Shown: positions 28,824 to 37,265 of the stretch, piece after piece
Layout: every line of letters begins with the position of its first letter
Position numbering within the stretch: position 1 is the stretch's first letter
DNA from: Azohydromonas aeria
GTDB lineage: Bacteria; Pseudomonadota; Gammaproteobacteria; Burkholderiales; Burkholderiaceae_C
Length of the DNA: 64,000 bases
Reading direction: 5' to 3'
Assembly: GCF_009760915.1 (NCBI RefSeq)
Contig: NZ_VIDQ01000020.1
Coordinates: 1-64,000 of the forward strand
Program-made: the position numbers and the translations under genes
The notes under the pieces: model-generated
The model's database searches: none
Told to the model about the DNA's origin: nothing
What the model saw: only the letters and a program-made list of their open reading frames with translations

Positions 28824-29840
28824 TCAGTCCTCCGCGTGGCGCGAACGGGCCAGGCGCATGCAGGCGATGGTTGCCAGGCCGATGAGCAGGAACAGCACCG
28901 TGGAAGCGGCCGAGCCGTAGCCCATGTAGCCGTTGTCCACCATCTCGCGGCGCACGAAGCCGGACATGCTGATGGTGCTGGCGTTGTTGGAGGTGAGCAC
29001 GAAGATCAGGTCGAACACGCGCAGCGCGTCGAGCAGCCGGAAGATCACCGCCACCGTCAGCGCCGGGCGGATCAGCGGCAGCGTCACGCGCCAGAACACG
29101 CGCAGCGGGTGCACGCCGTCCACGCGCGCGGCTTCATAGCAGTCCCTGGGCAGCGTCTGCAGCGCGGCCAGGATCAGCAGTGCCATGAAGGGCGTGGTCT
29201 TCCACACGTCCACCGCCACCACCGTCCACATCGCGGTGGCCGGGTCGGCGGTCCAGGCGATGGGCTGGCCGATGATCCCGGCCGACAGCAGCAGGTGGTT
29301 GATGACGCCGAACTGGTCGTGCAGCATCCAGCCCCACATCTTGGCGCTGACGATGGTGGGAATGGCCCAGGGCACCAGCACCGCGGCGCGCACCAGGGCG
29401 CGGCCCCTGAACTCCTGGTTGAGCAGCAGCGCGACACCCAGGCCCAGCAGCGTCTCCAGCGCCACCGAGGCCAGCGCGAACTTCAGCGTGTTGAGGATGG
29501 ACGTGCCCCAGTCGCCGGCCCAGAAGCCTTCGGTGTCGTTGGGGTTGAAGAACAGTCCGAACTCGCCGAAGTAGTTGCCCAGGCCCACGAACTGCGCCGC
29601 GCTGGGGTCGTTGATGTTGGCATCGGTGAAGCTGAACCAGACGGTGCGCGCCAGCGGCCACAGCGCGACCGCCGCCAGCACCGCCAGCATGGGCGCCAGC
29701 ATCAGCCAGGCCGTGCCCGTGCGCTGCGCCGCCAGCGCCTTGCCGCCCTGGCGGCGCGCCGGCGCCGTGGCGCCGGGGCGTGCCCTGTGCAGCAGGGTCG
29801 GCCCGTCGTGGGAATGGGTCTGGATGCGGCTGCTCACCAC
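28824..29840 (-). CDS. aglF: Alpha-glucoside ABC importer permease (MalF/AglF type)
   Basis: 338 aa. A ~40-residue charged cytoplasmic N-terminus precedes six or more helices. The EAA loop CYEAARVDGVHPLRVFWRVTLP is intact. The start is a GTG at 29840 (a second GTG follows at once) and overlaps the end of the binding-protein gene by 7 bases. It forms the translocation channel with AglG. Confidence 0.9.
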   Translation of the reverse strand: MVSSRIQTHSHDGPTLLHRARPGATAPARRQGGKALAAQRTGTAWLMLAPMLAVLAAVALWPLARTVWFSFTDANINDPSAAQFVGLGNYFGEFGLFFNPNDTEGFWAGDWGTSILNTLKFALASVALETLLGLGVALLLNQEFRGRALVRAAVLVPWAIPTIVSAKMWGWMLHDQFGVINHLLLSAGIIGQPIAWTADPATAMWTVVAVDVWKTTPFMALLILAALQTLPRDCYEAARVDGVHPLRVFWRVTLPLIRPALTVAVIFRLLDALRVFDLIFVLTSNNASTISMSGFVRREMVDNGYMGYGSAASTVLFLLIGLATIACMRLARSRHAED

Positions 29841-31096
29841 TTGCCCCGCTTGATCTGGTTGAGGCGGCCTTCGAGGCGCCTGGCGGCGTCTTCCGCCGTG
29901 GCCTGGCCCGACAGCGCGTCGTGCGCGGCGTTCCAGAAGGCCTGGCTCACCTCGGGGTACTTGGTGCCGGTGATGCTGGACGGGCGCGGCACGGCGTTGA
30001 GGAACACCTCGTACAGGTTGCCCATGAAGGGGTTGGCTTCCAGCACCTCCTTGTCCTTGTAGAGCTCAGGGATGGTGGGGTTGAAGGAGGACTTGACGGC
30101 CCGCTCCTTCTGGATCTCGCGGCTGGTGAGGAACATCACCAGGTCGGCCGCGGCTTCGGGGCTCTTCGAATACCGGCTCACCGCGTACTGCCAGCCGCCC
30201 AGGGCGCCGGCGGCCTGCCCCTCGGCGCTGCCCTTGGGCAGCGGCGCCACGCCCACCTTGCCCCTGACCGCGCTGTCCGCGCCCTGCGACAGCGACCACG
30301 CGTAGGGCCAGCTGCGCATGAAGGCCGCCTTGCCGTTCTGGAACACGCCGCGCGCGTCCTCTTCCGCGTAGTTCAGCACGCCCTTGGGCGCGATGGTCCC
30401 CGGCCACGACGCGGCCAGCTTGAACGCCTGCACTGTGGCCGGGCTGTTGACCGTGACCTTGCCGGAGGCATCGACGATCTGCCCGCCGAAGCTCGTGAGC
30501 CACTCCAGCGCGTTGCAGCTCAGCCCCTCGTAGGCCTTGCCCTGGAACACGAAGCCCTGGAAGTCGGCAGCGCCGGCGGCGCGCTCGCCGTCCTGGATCT
30601 TCTTCGCCGCAGCGTTGAACTCCTGCCACGTCGCGGGCGGCTGCAACCCGTACTTCTGCAGCAGGTCCTTGCGGTAGTACAGCAGGCCCGCATCGGTGAA
30701 GTTGGGCATGGCCAGCAACTTCCCATCCACGGTGTTGTTGGCAATGATGGCCGGGAAGTGCTCCTTCTCCGCGCCCTTGCTGTAGGGCCGCAGGTCCAGC
30801 AGGTGGTCCTTGATCACGCCGGGCCACACCACGTCGATGTTGATCACGTCCAGGTCCGTGGACTTGGCCGCGAACATCTGGCGGAACAGCGCCAGGATGT
30901 CGGTGCTGGAGCTGGGCAGGGTGAAGATCTTCACCGTGTGCCCCGTCTTCGCCGCCCACTGCGCGCTGTGCCGCTTGCAGTTCTCGAAGTCGGCGCCCAC
31001 CGCGCCGCAGGAGATGGTGACCGTGGCTGCCTGGGCCGCCCCCAGCGCCACCGCTCCCAGGACCACAGCGCTTGCGATGCGGTGCAACTGCTTCAT
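29834..31096 (-). CDS. aglE: Alpha-glucoside ABC importer, periplasmic binding protein
   Basis: 420 aa, solute-binding family 1. The signal peptide IASAVVLGAVALGAAQAA cleaves near residue 24. Fold hallmarks are VINIDVVWPGVIKDHLLDL, MPNFTDAGLLYYRKDLLQKYGLQPPATWQEF and GKAAFMRSWPYAW. The ATG at 31096 follows GGAG. It is the first transporter gene of the agl operon, and the promoter directly upstream is overlapped by a LacI-type operator. Confidence 0.93.
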   Translation of the reverse strand: MKQLHRIASAVVLGAVALGAAQAATVTISCGAVGADFENCKRHSAQWAAKTGHTVKIFTLPSSSTDILALFRQMFAAKSTDLDVINIDVVWPGVIKDHLLDLRPYSKGAEKEHFPAIIANNTVDGKLLAMPNFTDAGLLYYRKDLLQKYGLQPPATWQEFNAAAKKIQDGERAAGAADFQGFVFQGKAYEGLSCNALEWLTSFGGQIVDASGKVTVNSPATVQAFKLAASWPGTIAPKGVLNYAEEDARGVFQNGKAAFMRSWPYAWSLSQGADSAVRGKVGVAPLPKGSAEGQAAGALGGWQYAVSRYSKSPEAAADLVMFLTSREIQKERAVKSSFNPTIPELYKDKEVLEANPFMGNLYEVFLNAVPRPSSITGTKYPEVSQAFWNAAHDALSGQATAEDAARRLEGRLNQIKRGKW

Positions 31097-31115
31097 GCCG
31101 ATGTCTCCTACTGAA

Positions 31116-31144
31116 TATCTAAGACGGATTGAAGTATTGTCCAA
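31116..31144 (-). promoter_or_regulatory. Sigma-70-like promoter of aglE with -35 inside the operator
   Basis: On the minus strand TTGGAC (31144-31139) is followed after exactly 17 bases by TAGATA (31121-31116). The -35 hexamer is the last six bases of the LacI-type operator 31139-31156, so bound repressor would exclude polymerase. Confidence 0.6.
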
Positions 31145-31156
31145 AGCGCTTTGGAT
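31139..31156. promoter_or_regulatory. LacI-family operator at aglE promoter
   Basis: GTCCAAAGCGCTTTGGAT, one mismatch from the consensus and nearly perfectly symmetric. It overlaps the -35 element of the aglE promoter. Confidence 0.85.
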
Positions 31157-31166
31157 GGCTTTGGGG

Positions 31167-31448
31167 CTAACCCTGAAGCAGGGCAGCAGCATGTTTCCGG
31201 CCGTGTTCGCGGGCCGTCGCGGCGCTGCGGTGCGCTGCCTCGTGCCGGCTCAGCAACTCGGCGCTGCAGTGGCGCAGCACGGCGGACTCGCTGGTCAGAC
31301 CAAGGCGGGCGCATTCGCCCAGGTAGCCCGCATCGCGGCGCAGGCGCGTCAGGTCGATGCGCCAGCCCAGGCCGGCCATCAGCCACTTGAAATCCACCAG
31401 CGCCAGCAGGCCGTCCTCGCTGTCGTCCATGACCGGTACCGCATCCAT
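31167..31448 (-). CDS. Small hypothetical protein between agl operators
   Basis: 93 aa, with no domain I can name. MDDSEDGLLALVDFKWLMAG and GWRIDLTRLRRDAGYLGECA read like a folded helical protein and are followed by a charged helix. The ATG at 31448 has GAGGAAG 6 bases upstream. It is transcribed toward aglE and flanked by LacI-type operators on both sides (31139-31156 and 31580-31628), so it may be the promoter-proximal gene of the agl regulon. Confidence 0.6.
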   Translation of the reverse strand: MDAVPVMDDSEDGLLALVDFKWLMAGLGWRIDLTRLRRDAGYLGECARLGLTSESAVLRHCSAELLSRHEAAHRSAATAREHGRKHAAALLQG

Positions 31449-31579
31449 GTGAGCTTCCTCGTCAGGCGTGCCGTCGCGCCCGGCACAGGCTTCCATCGGG
31501 TTCCGGACCAGCGGCTGCCGGGCCTTGCCGCGGCTGCAAGGCCGCTGCGGCCTGTCCTGTCCCGGCTGCCTATCCGTTC

Positions 31580-31597
31580 ATCCAAAGCGATTTGGAT
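31580..31597. promoter_or_regulatory. LacI-family operator
   Basis: ATCCAAAGCGATTTGGAT, one mismatch from the consensus. First of two sites 15 bases apart in the gap between the small agl-linked gene and the lacI-type gene. Confidence 0.8.
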
Positions 31598-31610
31598 GTC
31601 TCTGAACACT

Positions 31611-31628
31611 AGTCAAAGCGCTTTGGAT
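31611..31628. promoter_or_regulatory. LacI-family operator
   Basis: AGTCAAAGCGCTTTGGAT, with the left outer bases degenerate and the core AAAGCGCTTTGGAT perfect. Its centre is 31 bp from that of the neighbouring site, about three helical turns, which would place two dimers on the same face. Confidence 0.78.
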
Positions 31629-31760
31629 AACGATGGGTGCTAACCCTTGCTTCCGTCCAGGCCGGATTGGGGTGCCGGCCTGTGGCGGGGCACCCGGAAA
31701 CGGCAGAACCGTTCCCCGGCGCACCCGCGCCGCAACGGGTGACCGATGCACCGTGCTACG

Positions 31761-31778
31761 ATCCAAACCGCTTTAGAT
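31761..31778. promoter_or_regulatory. LacI-family operator before the regulator gene (autoregulation)
   Basis: ATCCAAACCGCTTTAGAT, two mismatches from consensus, 55 bases before the regulator start. Position suggests autoregulation. Confidence 0.7.
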
Positions 31779-31832
31779 GATGTGTAACGCCGCCCCCGAG
31801 ACAAGAACCGGGCGCACGTGCAGGAGACGGTC

Positions 31833-32900
31833 TTGAAGGTGAATCTCAAAGTGCTGTCCGAGTCGCTGGGGCTGTCGCAGACGACGGTGTCGCGGGCGCT
31901 GGGGGGCTACTCCGACGTGAGCCCGGTGACGCGCCAGCGCGTGCTGGAGGCGGCGCGGGCCTCGGGCTACCAGCCCGACACGACGGCGCGGCGGCTGGCC
32001 ACGGGCCGGGCCGAGGCGGTGGGCATCGTCTATCCCTTCGGCGACAGCGGCCTGGGCGACCCGCGCTTCGTGGAGGTGATGGGCGGCCTCTCGGACGGGC
32101 TGGCCGAGGCCGGCATGGAGCTGATGATCGCGGCGGCGCGCCCGGCCACCGAGCTCGACACCTACCGCCGCCTGACCAGCGCGCGCAGCGTCGATGCGCT
32201 GATCGTGGCCAACACGCGGCTGGCCGACGAGCGCATCGAGTTCCTGCAGCAGCGCCAGTTTCCCTTCGTGGCGTACGGCCGCACGGACAGCGCCTCGTCC
32301 TATGCCTGGTTCGACTTCGACAACGAGGCCGGCGCGCGGCTGGCGACCGAGCGGCTGCTGGGCTTCGGGCACCGGCGCATCGCGCTCGTGCATGCGCCCG
32401 TGGCGATGACCTTCGCCGCGCAGCGCCACGCCGGCTACGTGGCGGCCCTGCGCGGCGCCGGCCTGGAGCCCGATCCGGCGCTGGTGGTGGAAGTGCCGCT
32501 GGACCGCCACGGCGCCTGCGAGGCCACGCGCGGGCTGCTGGCGCTGGCCGAGCCGCCCACGGCGCTGCTGGTGGACAACAACCTCGGCGGCGTGGGGGCG
32601 CTGCGCGCGCTCATGGAAAGCGGCTGGCAGCCGGGCCGGGGCGGACCGTCGCTGATCGTCTACGACGGCGTGCCCGCCGACCTGCCGCTGCCCTACCGCG
32701 TCACCGCGGTGGAGCAGCCCACCGGCATCGAGAGCGGCCGCGCCCTCGCGCGCCTGGTGCTGGCCCTGCTGGCCGGCGAGCCGGTGGACGGGCTGCACCA
32801 GCTGGCCCAGCCCGTGATCGCGCCGGGAGACACCGACGGCCCCGCCACCGCCACCGCCGCCAAGCCCCGGACCGCGCGGGCGCGCAGCGTGCGGGCCTAA
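31833..32900 (+). CDS. aglR: LacI-family transcriptional regulator of the alpha-glucoside regulon
   Basis: 355 aa. N-terminal HTH: VNLKVLSESLGLSQTTVSRALGGYSDVSPVTRQRVLEAA, shown here as the family pattern LGLSQTTVSRAL plus the hinge ASGYQPDTTARRLATG. A periplasmic-binding-like sensor domain follows (VGIVYPFG, FDFDNEAGARLATERLLGFGHRRIALV). The TTG at 31833 is favoured because AGGAGA lies 5 bases upstream; a GTG at 31818 lacks one. It is divergent from the agl operon, as aglR is in rhizobia. Six matching operators in the window define its likely targets, including zwf. The inducer is probably the imported glucoside or a derivative. Confidence 0.88.
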   Translation: MKVNLKVLSESLGLSQTTVSRALGGYSDVSPVTRQRVLEAARASGYQPDTTARRLATGRAEAVGIVYPFGDSGLGDPRFVEVMGGLSDGLAEAGMELMIAAARPATELDTYRRLTSARSVDALIVANTRLADERIEFLQQRQFPFVAYGRTDSASSYAWFDFDNEAGARLATERLLGFGHRRIALVHAPVAMTFAAQRHAGYVAALRGAGLEPDPALVVEVPLDRHGACEATRGLLALAEPPTALLVDNNLGGVGALRALMESGWQPGRGGPSLIVYDGVPADLPLPYRVTAVEQPTGIESGRALARLVLALLAGEPVDGLHQLAQPVIAPGDTDGPATATAAKPRTARARSVRA

Positions 32901-32981
32901 GCCGCTCCAGGGCACGGCCCGCGACCGCGAAGGGGGCGTCGGCAGCGTCATGTTCCCTTGCCGGTGAGGCTCGGTGCCCGG

Positions 32982-34217
32982 TCAACCGTCGATCTTGAGG
33001 AACAGGTCGCGGTCGGGGGCGAAGTTCACGTACAGCGGCAGCAGCGCCGCGCCGATGGCGCGGGCGTCGGCGCCGATGGTGCCCGCCGCCAGCTGTGGCG
33101 CCGCCGTGCCTTCCCAGCTGTAGCGCCCCAGCGCGTCCTGCACCGCGCGCAGCAGCGCCTGCAGCAGCTCGCGGTCGAAGGCGCCGTCCACGATCACGCC
33201 CTCCAGGTCCAGCAGGCAGGTGGCGGAGTTCGCCGCCATGGCGATGCCGCGCCCGGCTTCGCGCAGCCACGCCTCGGTGTGCGGCTGCCAGGGCGGCTGC
33301 AGCGCCTGTCCCTGCGCCAGCGCGTCCACCGCCAGGCCGGCCTGCTGCCAGCGCTGCTCCAGGCTCAGCAGCGAGGCGATGCTCAGCAGCTGCGCCGGCG
33401 CGGCGCCCGCCTCCGGGGCCAGGCCCAGCGGCATCGAGCCGGCCGCGCCCGCGTTGCCGTGCAGCCCGGTGCGCAGCCGGCTCTCCAGCACCAGCCCGCC
33501 GCCGATGAGCGTGTCCACGAACAGGTAGAGGAAGCTGTGCAGGCTGTGGCCGCGCCCGGCCACGAGCTCCGCCACGCAGGCCGCGGCCGTGTCCTTGAGC
33601 GGCTGCACCGGCAAGGCGCTGCGCCGGCTCACCTCCTCGTGCAGCTCGATGCCGCTCCAGCGTGCCGCCTGGGCCGGCGCCACGCCCAGCAGCGAGGCCC
33701 AGCCGCCCATGGACTGCGGCGCGGCCAGCCCGATGGCGGTGATGCGCTCGCTGCCTTCGGGGCCGAGCGCATCGCGCAGGCCCGCGATCCGGCGCTCGAT
33801 CTCGCCCAGCACGGCCTGCGGGTCCGGGAAGTCGTAGTCCAGGCTCCAGCGCTCGCGCACCGCGCCCACGAAGTCCACCAGCACCGTGTCCAGCCGGCGC
33901 CGGCCCACGTGCACGCCCACGGCATAGGCGCCGTCCGGGCGCAGCCCCAGCGGCACCGAGGGCTGCCCGACCTTGCCGCGCACCGGCTCGCCCTTGACCA
34001 GCAGCCCCTCCTCCAGCAGCCGCTTGCTGATCTGGGACACGGTCTGCGCCGTCAGCCCGGTCAGCCGCGCCAGCTCGGCCGCGGGCAGCGCGCCCTGCAG
34101 CCGGATGGCGTGCAGCACCACGCGCTCGTTGTACTGGCGCAGGCCGCCCTGGCTGGAGCCGCGCGGCTTCAGGCGCGGCGCCGCCGCGGCGTTGCGGTCG
34201 ATCAGTGCTTCGGTCAA
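32982..34217 (-). CDS. ROK-family regulator, FrcR-like
   Basis: 411 aa. An N-terminal winged helix (ELARLTGLTAQTVSQISKRLLEEGLL) is fused to a ROK sugar-kinase-like domain (AVGVHVGRRRLDTVLVD, VDTLIGGGLVLESRL, GLHGNAGAAGSMPLG). The zinc-binding Cys cluster of catalytic ROK kinases is absent, fitting a repressor. The TTG at 34217 has GGGGAGA 4 bases upstream; a longer ATG start overlapping the ATPase gene is less likely. It is the last gene of the frcBCA operon and the probable reader of the 25-bp inverted repeat before frcB and zwf. Confidence 0.82.
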   Translation of the reverse strand: MTEALIDRNAAAAPRLKPRGSSQGGLRQYNERVVLHAIRLQGALPAAELARLTGLTAQTVSQISKRLLEEGLLVKGEPVRGKVGQPSVPLGLRPDGAYAVGVHVGRRRLDTVLVDFVGAVRERWSLDYDFPDPQAVLGEIERRIAGLRDALGPEGSERITAIGLAAPQSMGGWASLLGVAPAQAARWSGIELHEEVSRRSALPVQPLKDTAAACVAELVAGRGHSLHSFLYLFVDTLIGGGLVLESRLRTGLHGNAGAAGSMPLGLAPEAGAAPAQLLSIASLLSLEQRWQQAGLAVDALAQGQALQPPWQPHTEAWLREAGRGIAMAANSATCLLDLEGVIVDGAFDRELLQALLRAVQDALGRYSWEGTAAPQLAAGTIGADARAIGAALLPLYVNFAPDRDLFLKIDG

Positions 34218-34246
34218 GGCTTCTCCCCTGTGGTTGTTGGCAGCTG

Positions 34247-35083
34247 TCAGTGGGCCAGGCATTCGGCCGGGATCTGCTCCGGCCGCAGCGCGCCGGTCAT
34301 CACGGCCACGGTGTCGCTCATGCTGATGTTCTTCGGGTCCAGCACCGCCGCGCGCCGGCCCAGGCGCGCGACGTGGATGCGGTCGGCAATCTCGAACACG
34401 TGCGGCATGTTGTGGCTGATCAGCACCACCGGCAGGCCGCGGTCGCGCACGCGCCGGATCAGCTCCAGCACCATGTTGCCTTCCTTCACGCCCAGCGCCG
34501 CGGTGGGCTCGTCCATGATGACCACGTGCCGCGCGAAGGCCGCGGCGCGGGCCACCGCCACGCACTGGCGCTGGCCGCCGGAGAGCGTGGACACCGGCTG
34601 CGTCATGGAGCGGATGCCAACCTTGAGGTCGTTGAGCCGCTCGATGCTCTGCTCCAGCATCGTCTTCTTGTCGAGCATGCGCAGCACCCGGCCGCGCCAG
34701 TCCGGCAGCCGCAGCTCGCGGCCCAGGAACAGGTTCTCGGCGATGGTCATGGCCGGGGCCACGGCGAGGTCCTGGTAGACGGTCTCGATGCCGGCGCGGC
34801 GCGCGTCGATCGGGCTGCCGAAGCGCACGGGGCGGCCGTCGAGCAGGATCTCGCCCTGGTCGGGCACGGTGGCGCCGGAGAGGCACTTGATCAGCGAGCT
34901 CTTGCCCGCGCCGTTGTCGCCGATCACGGCCAGGATCTCGCCGGCGCGCAGCTCGAAGTCGGCGCCGTCCAGGGCCGTGACCGGGCCGTAGCGCTTCACG
35001 AGGCCGCGCGCTTCCATCACGAGCGGGGCGGCGGCAGGGGCCCCGGCGGCCGGGGCGGGACGGGTCAGCAGGTCGGTGCTCAT
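34247..35083 (-). CDS. frcA: Fructose-type ABC importer ATPase
   Basis: 278 aa. Walker A GDNGAGKSS, signature LSGGQRQCVAVARAAA, Walker B VVIMDEPTAALG, switch His in LISHNM. It is a single nucleotide-binding domain, like FrcA and unlike the tandem-domain RbsA/XylG ATPases. It begins one base after the permease stop. Fructose as substrate is inferred from gene order with the fructokinase; ribose or xylose are alternatives. Confidence 0.88.
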   Translation of the reverse strand: MSTDLLTRPAPAAGAPAAAPLVMEARGLVKRYGPVTALDGADFELRAGEILAVIGDNGAGKSSLIKCLSGATVPDQGEILLDGRPVRFGSPIDARRAGIETVYQDLAVAPAMTIAENLFLGRELRLPDWRGRVLRMLDKKTMLEQSIERLNDLKVGIRSMTQPVSTLSGGQRQCVAVARAAAFARHVVIMDEPTAALGVKEGNMVLELIRRVRDRGLPVVLISHNMPHVFEIADRIHVARLGRRAAVLDPKNISMSDTVAVMTGALRPEQIPAECLAH

Positions 35084-35084
35084 G

Positions 35085-36074
35085 TCAGCGCGCTCCCTTG
35101 TGCGACAGCTGGTCGGCCGCGACGGCCAGGATGACGAGGATGCCGGTGACGAGCACCTGGTAGATCGAGGACACGCCCATGAGCGTCAGCCCGTTGCGGA
35201 ACACGCCCACGATCAGCGCGCCCACCAGCGTGCCCAGCACCGCGCCGCGGCCGCCGAAGAGGCTGGTGCCGCCCAGCACCACGGCGGTGATGGCGTCGAG
35301 GTTGTCGGTCTGTCCCGCGTTGGGGTCGCCCACGCCGGTGCGGCCCACCGCCAGCAGCGAGGCCAGGCCGTAGAACAGGCCGGCGAGCACGTACACGCCC
35401 AGCAGCACGCGCTGCGTCGGGATGCCGGTCAGGCGCGTGGCCTCCGGGTTGTTGCCCACGGCATAGACGTGGCGCCCGCGCGCCGTCTCCTTCAGCGCGA
35501 ACCAGGTGATGCCGTAGAGCGCCAGCATCAGCGGCACGCCCCAGGCCACCGAGGTGCCGCCGATCGTGAAAGTCTCGCCCAGCGCGAGCAGCGCCGGCGG
35601 CAGCTCCGTGACGGTCTGCGACTGCGAGTACAGCTGCGTCACCGCGAAGGCGATGTTCATGGTGCCCAGCGTCACGATGAAGGGCGGCAGCTTCACTTTC
35701 GTGACCAGCAGGCCGTTGAGCAGGCCGAAGGCCATGGTCACCGCCAGGCCGCAGGCGATGGCGGCCGCGAGCGGCAGGCCCATCTCGGCGGCCAGCTTGC
35801 TCATGACGATGCCGCCCAGCGCCATCACCATGCCGCAGCTCAGGTCGATGCCGGCGGTGAGGATGATCAGCGTCTGCCCGATGGCGATCACGGCCACCAC
35901 CATCACCTGCTGCAGGATCAGCGTCAGGTTGGCGCCGGTGAGGAAGCGGTCGCTTTGCGTGGCAAAGAAGGCGCACGCGGCCAGCAGCGCCAGCAGCGGC
36001 CCCAGCGCACCCAGCGGCGGAAGGTGGCGCGCGGACTTGAGGCCCAGGGTCGAGGTGTTCAAGGCAAGGCTCAT
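35085..36074 (-). CDS. frcC: Fructose-type ABC importer permease
   Basis: 329 aa, BPD_transp_2 family with 8-10 hydrophobic helices. Conserved blocks: GQTLIILTAGIDLSCGMVMALGG, KLPPFIVTLGTMNIAFAVTQL, TARGRHVYAVGNNPEATRLTGI and ITAVVLGGTSLFGGRGAVLGTLVGALIVGV, given here as family features. The ATG at 36074 overlaps the binding-protein stop (ATGA). Confidence 0.9.
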   Translation of the reverse strand: MSLALNTSTLGLKSARHLPPLGALGPLLALLAACAFFATQSDRFLTGANLTLILQQVMVVAVIAIGQTLIILTAGIDLSCGMVMALGGIVMSKLAAEMGLPLAAAIACGLAVTMAFGLLNGLLVTKVKLPPFIVTLGTMNIAFAVTQLYSQSQTVTELPPALLALGETFTIGGTSVAWGVPLMLALYGITWFALKETARGRHVYAVGNNPEATRLTGIPTQRVLLGVYVLAGLFYGLASLLAVGRTGVGDPNAGQTDNLDAITAVVLGGTSLFGGRGAVLGTLVGALIVGVFRNGLTLMGVSSIYQVLVTGILVILAVAADQLSHKGAR

Positions 36075-37072
36075 TTCTTTCCCCAGCAGAGTTCGAGGCC
36101 CTTGGCGACGTCCAGGCTGGCGACGCCTTCCACGGGACGGGCGGTGACGAGGTTCACGCCGGTGTCGGTGAAGCCCGAGAGCTTCTGCCCGGTGCGGGCA
36201 TAGGCCACGCCGGCCTCGACGCCCAGCGCCGCCATGCGCAGCGGGTACTGCTGCGAGGTCGCGGCAATGGCGCCGGCGCCCACGTCGCGCACGCCCTGGC
36301 AGCCGCCGTCCACCGAGACGATGATCACGCCCTTGTCCTTGCCCGCGGCACGCAGCGCGCGCCAGGCGCCGGCCGCCGCCGGCTCGTTGATGGCGTAGAC
36401 GAGGTTGATGTCCGGGTTCTTCTGCAGGCAGTTCTCCATCACGGTCTGCCCCTTGGCCTGGTCGCCGTAGCTGTCGGCCATGCACACCACGCCTTCCGGT
36501 TGCGCCAGCAACTTGCTGCCCGCGTCCAGGCTCTTCAGGCCGAAGCCCTGCAGGAAGCCGTTGTGGCGCTGCGCCCCCACCGGGTGGCCGGGCAGCAGGT
36601 CCAGCGTGGCGATGACGGGACGGCGCCCCGCCAGCGCCGAACGCGCGTACTGGCCGATGAGCACGCCGGCCTGGTAGTTGTCGGTGGCCAGCAGCGCGTC
36701 GGTGGCGTCCACCGGGTCGGTCGGGCTGTCCAGCGCAATCACCTGCACGCCCCTGGCGCGCACGCGCCTGAGCGTCGGCACGATGGCCTTGGCATCGCTG
36801 GGCGTGATCAGGATGGTCCGGGCACCGGCGGCCACCATGTTTTCCATGGCCGCGACCTGCCCCAGGTTGTCGCCGTCGCTGCGCCCGGCCGCCGTCAGCA
36901 GCACGGCGCCCTGCGCCTTCGCCGCGGCGGCCGCGCCCTCCTTCATCTTCACGAAGAAGGGATTGGTCTCGGTCTTGGTGATCAGGCCCACCACCGGCGG
37001 ATCGCCCGGTGGCGCCGCTGCGGCCGAGAGCGCCACGGCGCTCCAGGCCGCGAGGGCCGTTCGCTTGAGCAT
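36071..37072 (-). CDS. frcB: Fructose-type ABC importer, periplasmic binding protein
   Basis: 333 aa, RbsB-like family. The signal peptide LAAWSAVALSAAAA starts at the ATG at 37072 with CAGGAGA upstream. VGLITKTETNPFFVKMKEGA is the ligand-binding N-terminal block, then ILITPSDAKAIVPTL, VIALDSPTDP, LVYAINEPAAAGAWRAL and IIVSVDGGCQGVRDV. First gene of frcBCA-rok, divergent from the fructokinase gene, with the operator between. Confidence 0.9.
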   Translation of the reverse strand: MLKRTALAAWSAVALSAAAAPPGDPPVVGLITKTETNPFFVKMKEGAAAAAKAQGAVLLTAAGRSDGDNLGQVAAMENMVAAGARTILITPSDAKAIVPTLRRVRARGVQVIALDSPTDPVDATDALLATDNYQAGVLIGQYARSALAGRRPVIATLDLLPGHPVGAQRHNGFLQGFGLKSLDAGSKLLAQPEGVVCMADSYGDQAKGQTVMENCLQKNPDINLVYAINEPAAAGAWRALRAAGKDKGVIIVSVDGGCQGVRDVGAGAIAATSQQYPLRMAALGVEAGVAYARTGQKLSGFTDTGVNLVTARPVEGVASLDVAKGLELCWGKK

Positions 37073-37148
37073 GCTTGTCTCCTGTTGGACTCTCTCTCGG
37101 CAGCACGGCTGCGTGCCGACGGGATGAAGCAAGTCTCGGTCAGCGCTT

Positions 37149-37173
37149 TTAATAAATCAAGCTGATTGATTAA
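37149..37173. promoter_or_regulatory. Inverted-repeat operator between frcB and fructokinase (ROK-type candidate)
   Basis: TTAATAAATCA-agc-TGATTGATTAA. Arms and the next 14 bases are identical to the site upstream of zwf; only the 3-base spacer differs (agc against tct). Sits 77 bases before frcB and 93 bases before the fructokinase start, so it could control both directions. Confidence 0.75.
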
Positions 37174-37265
37174 TGGAAAACCCGCTGTCACCGGCTCCCG
37201 GGTCGGCTGCACCATGGCGCCCATGCACGGCACCAGGGACGGTGCCGCGAGAACGGAGAGATGCG

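Noticed and set aside
37173..37265. Longer fructokinase start at 37173 (MENPL...), and a matching MENPL start at 15400
   Set aside because: Both come from the shared operator flank ATGGAAAACCCGCTG. At zwf it is out of frame, so the similarity is a DNA element, not a peptide.
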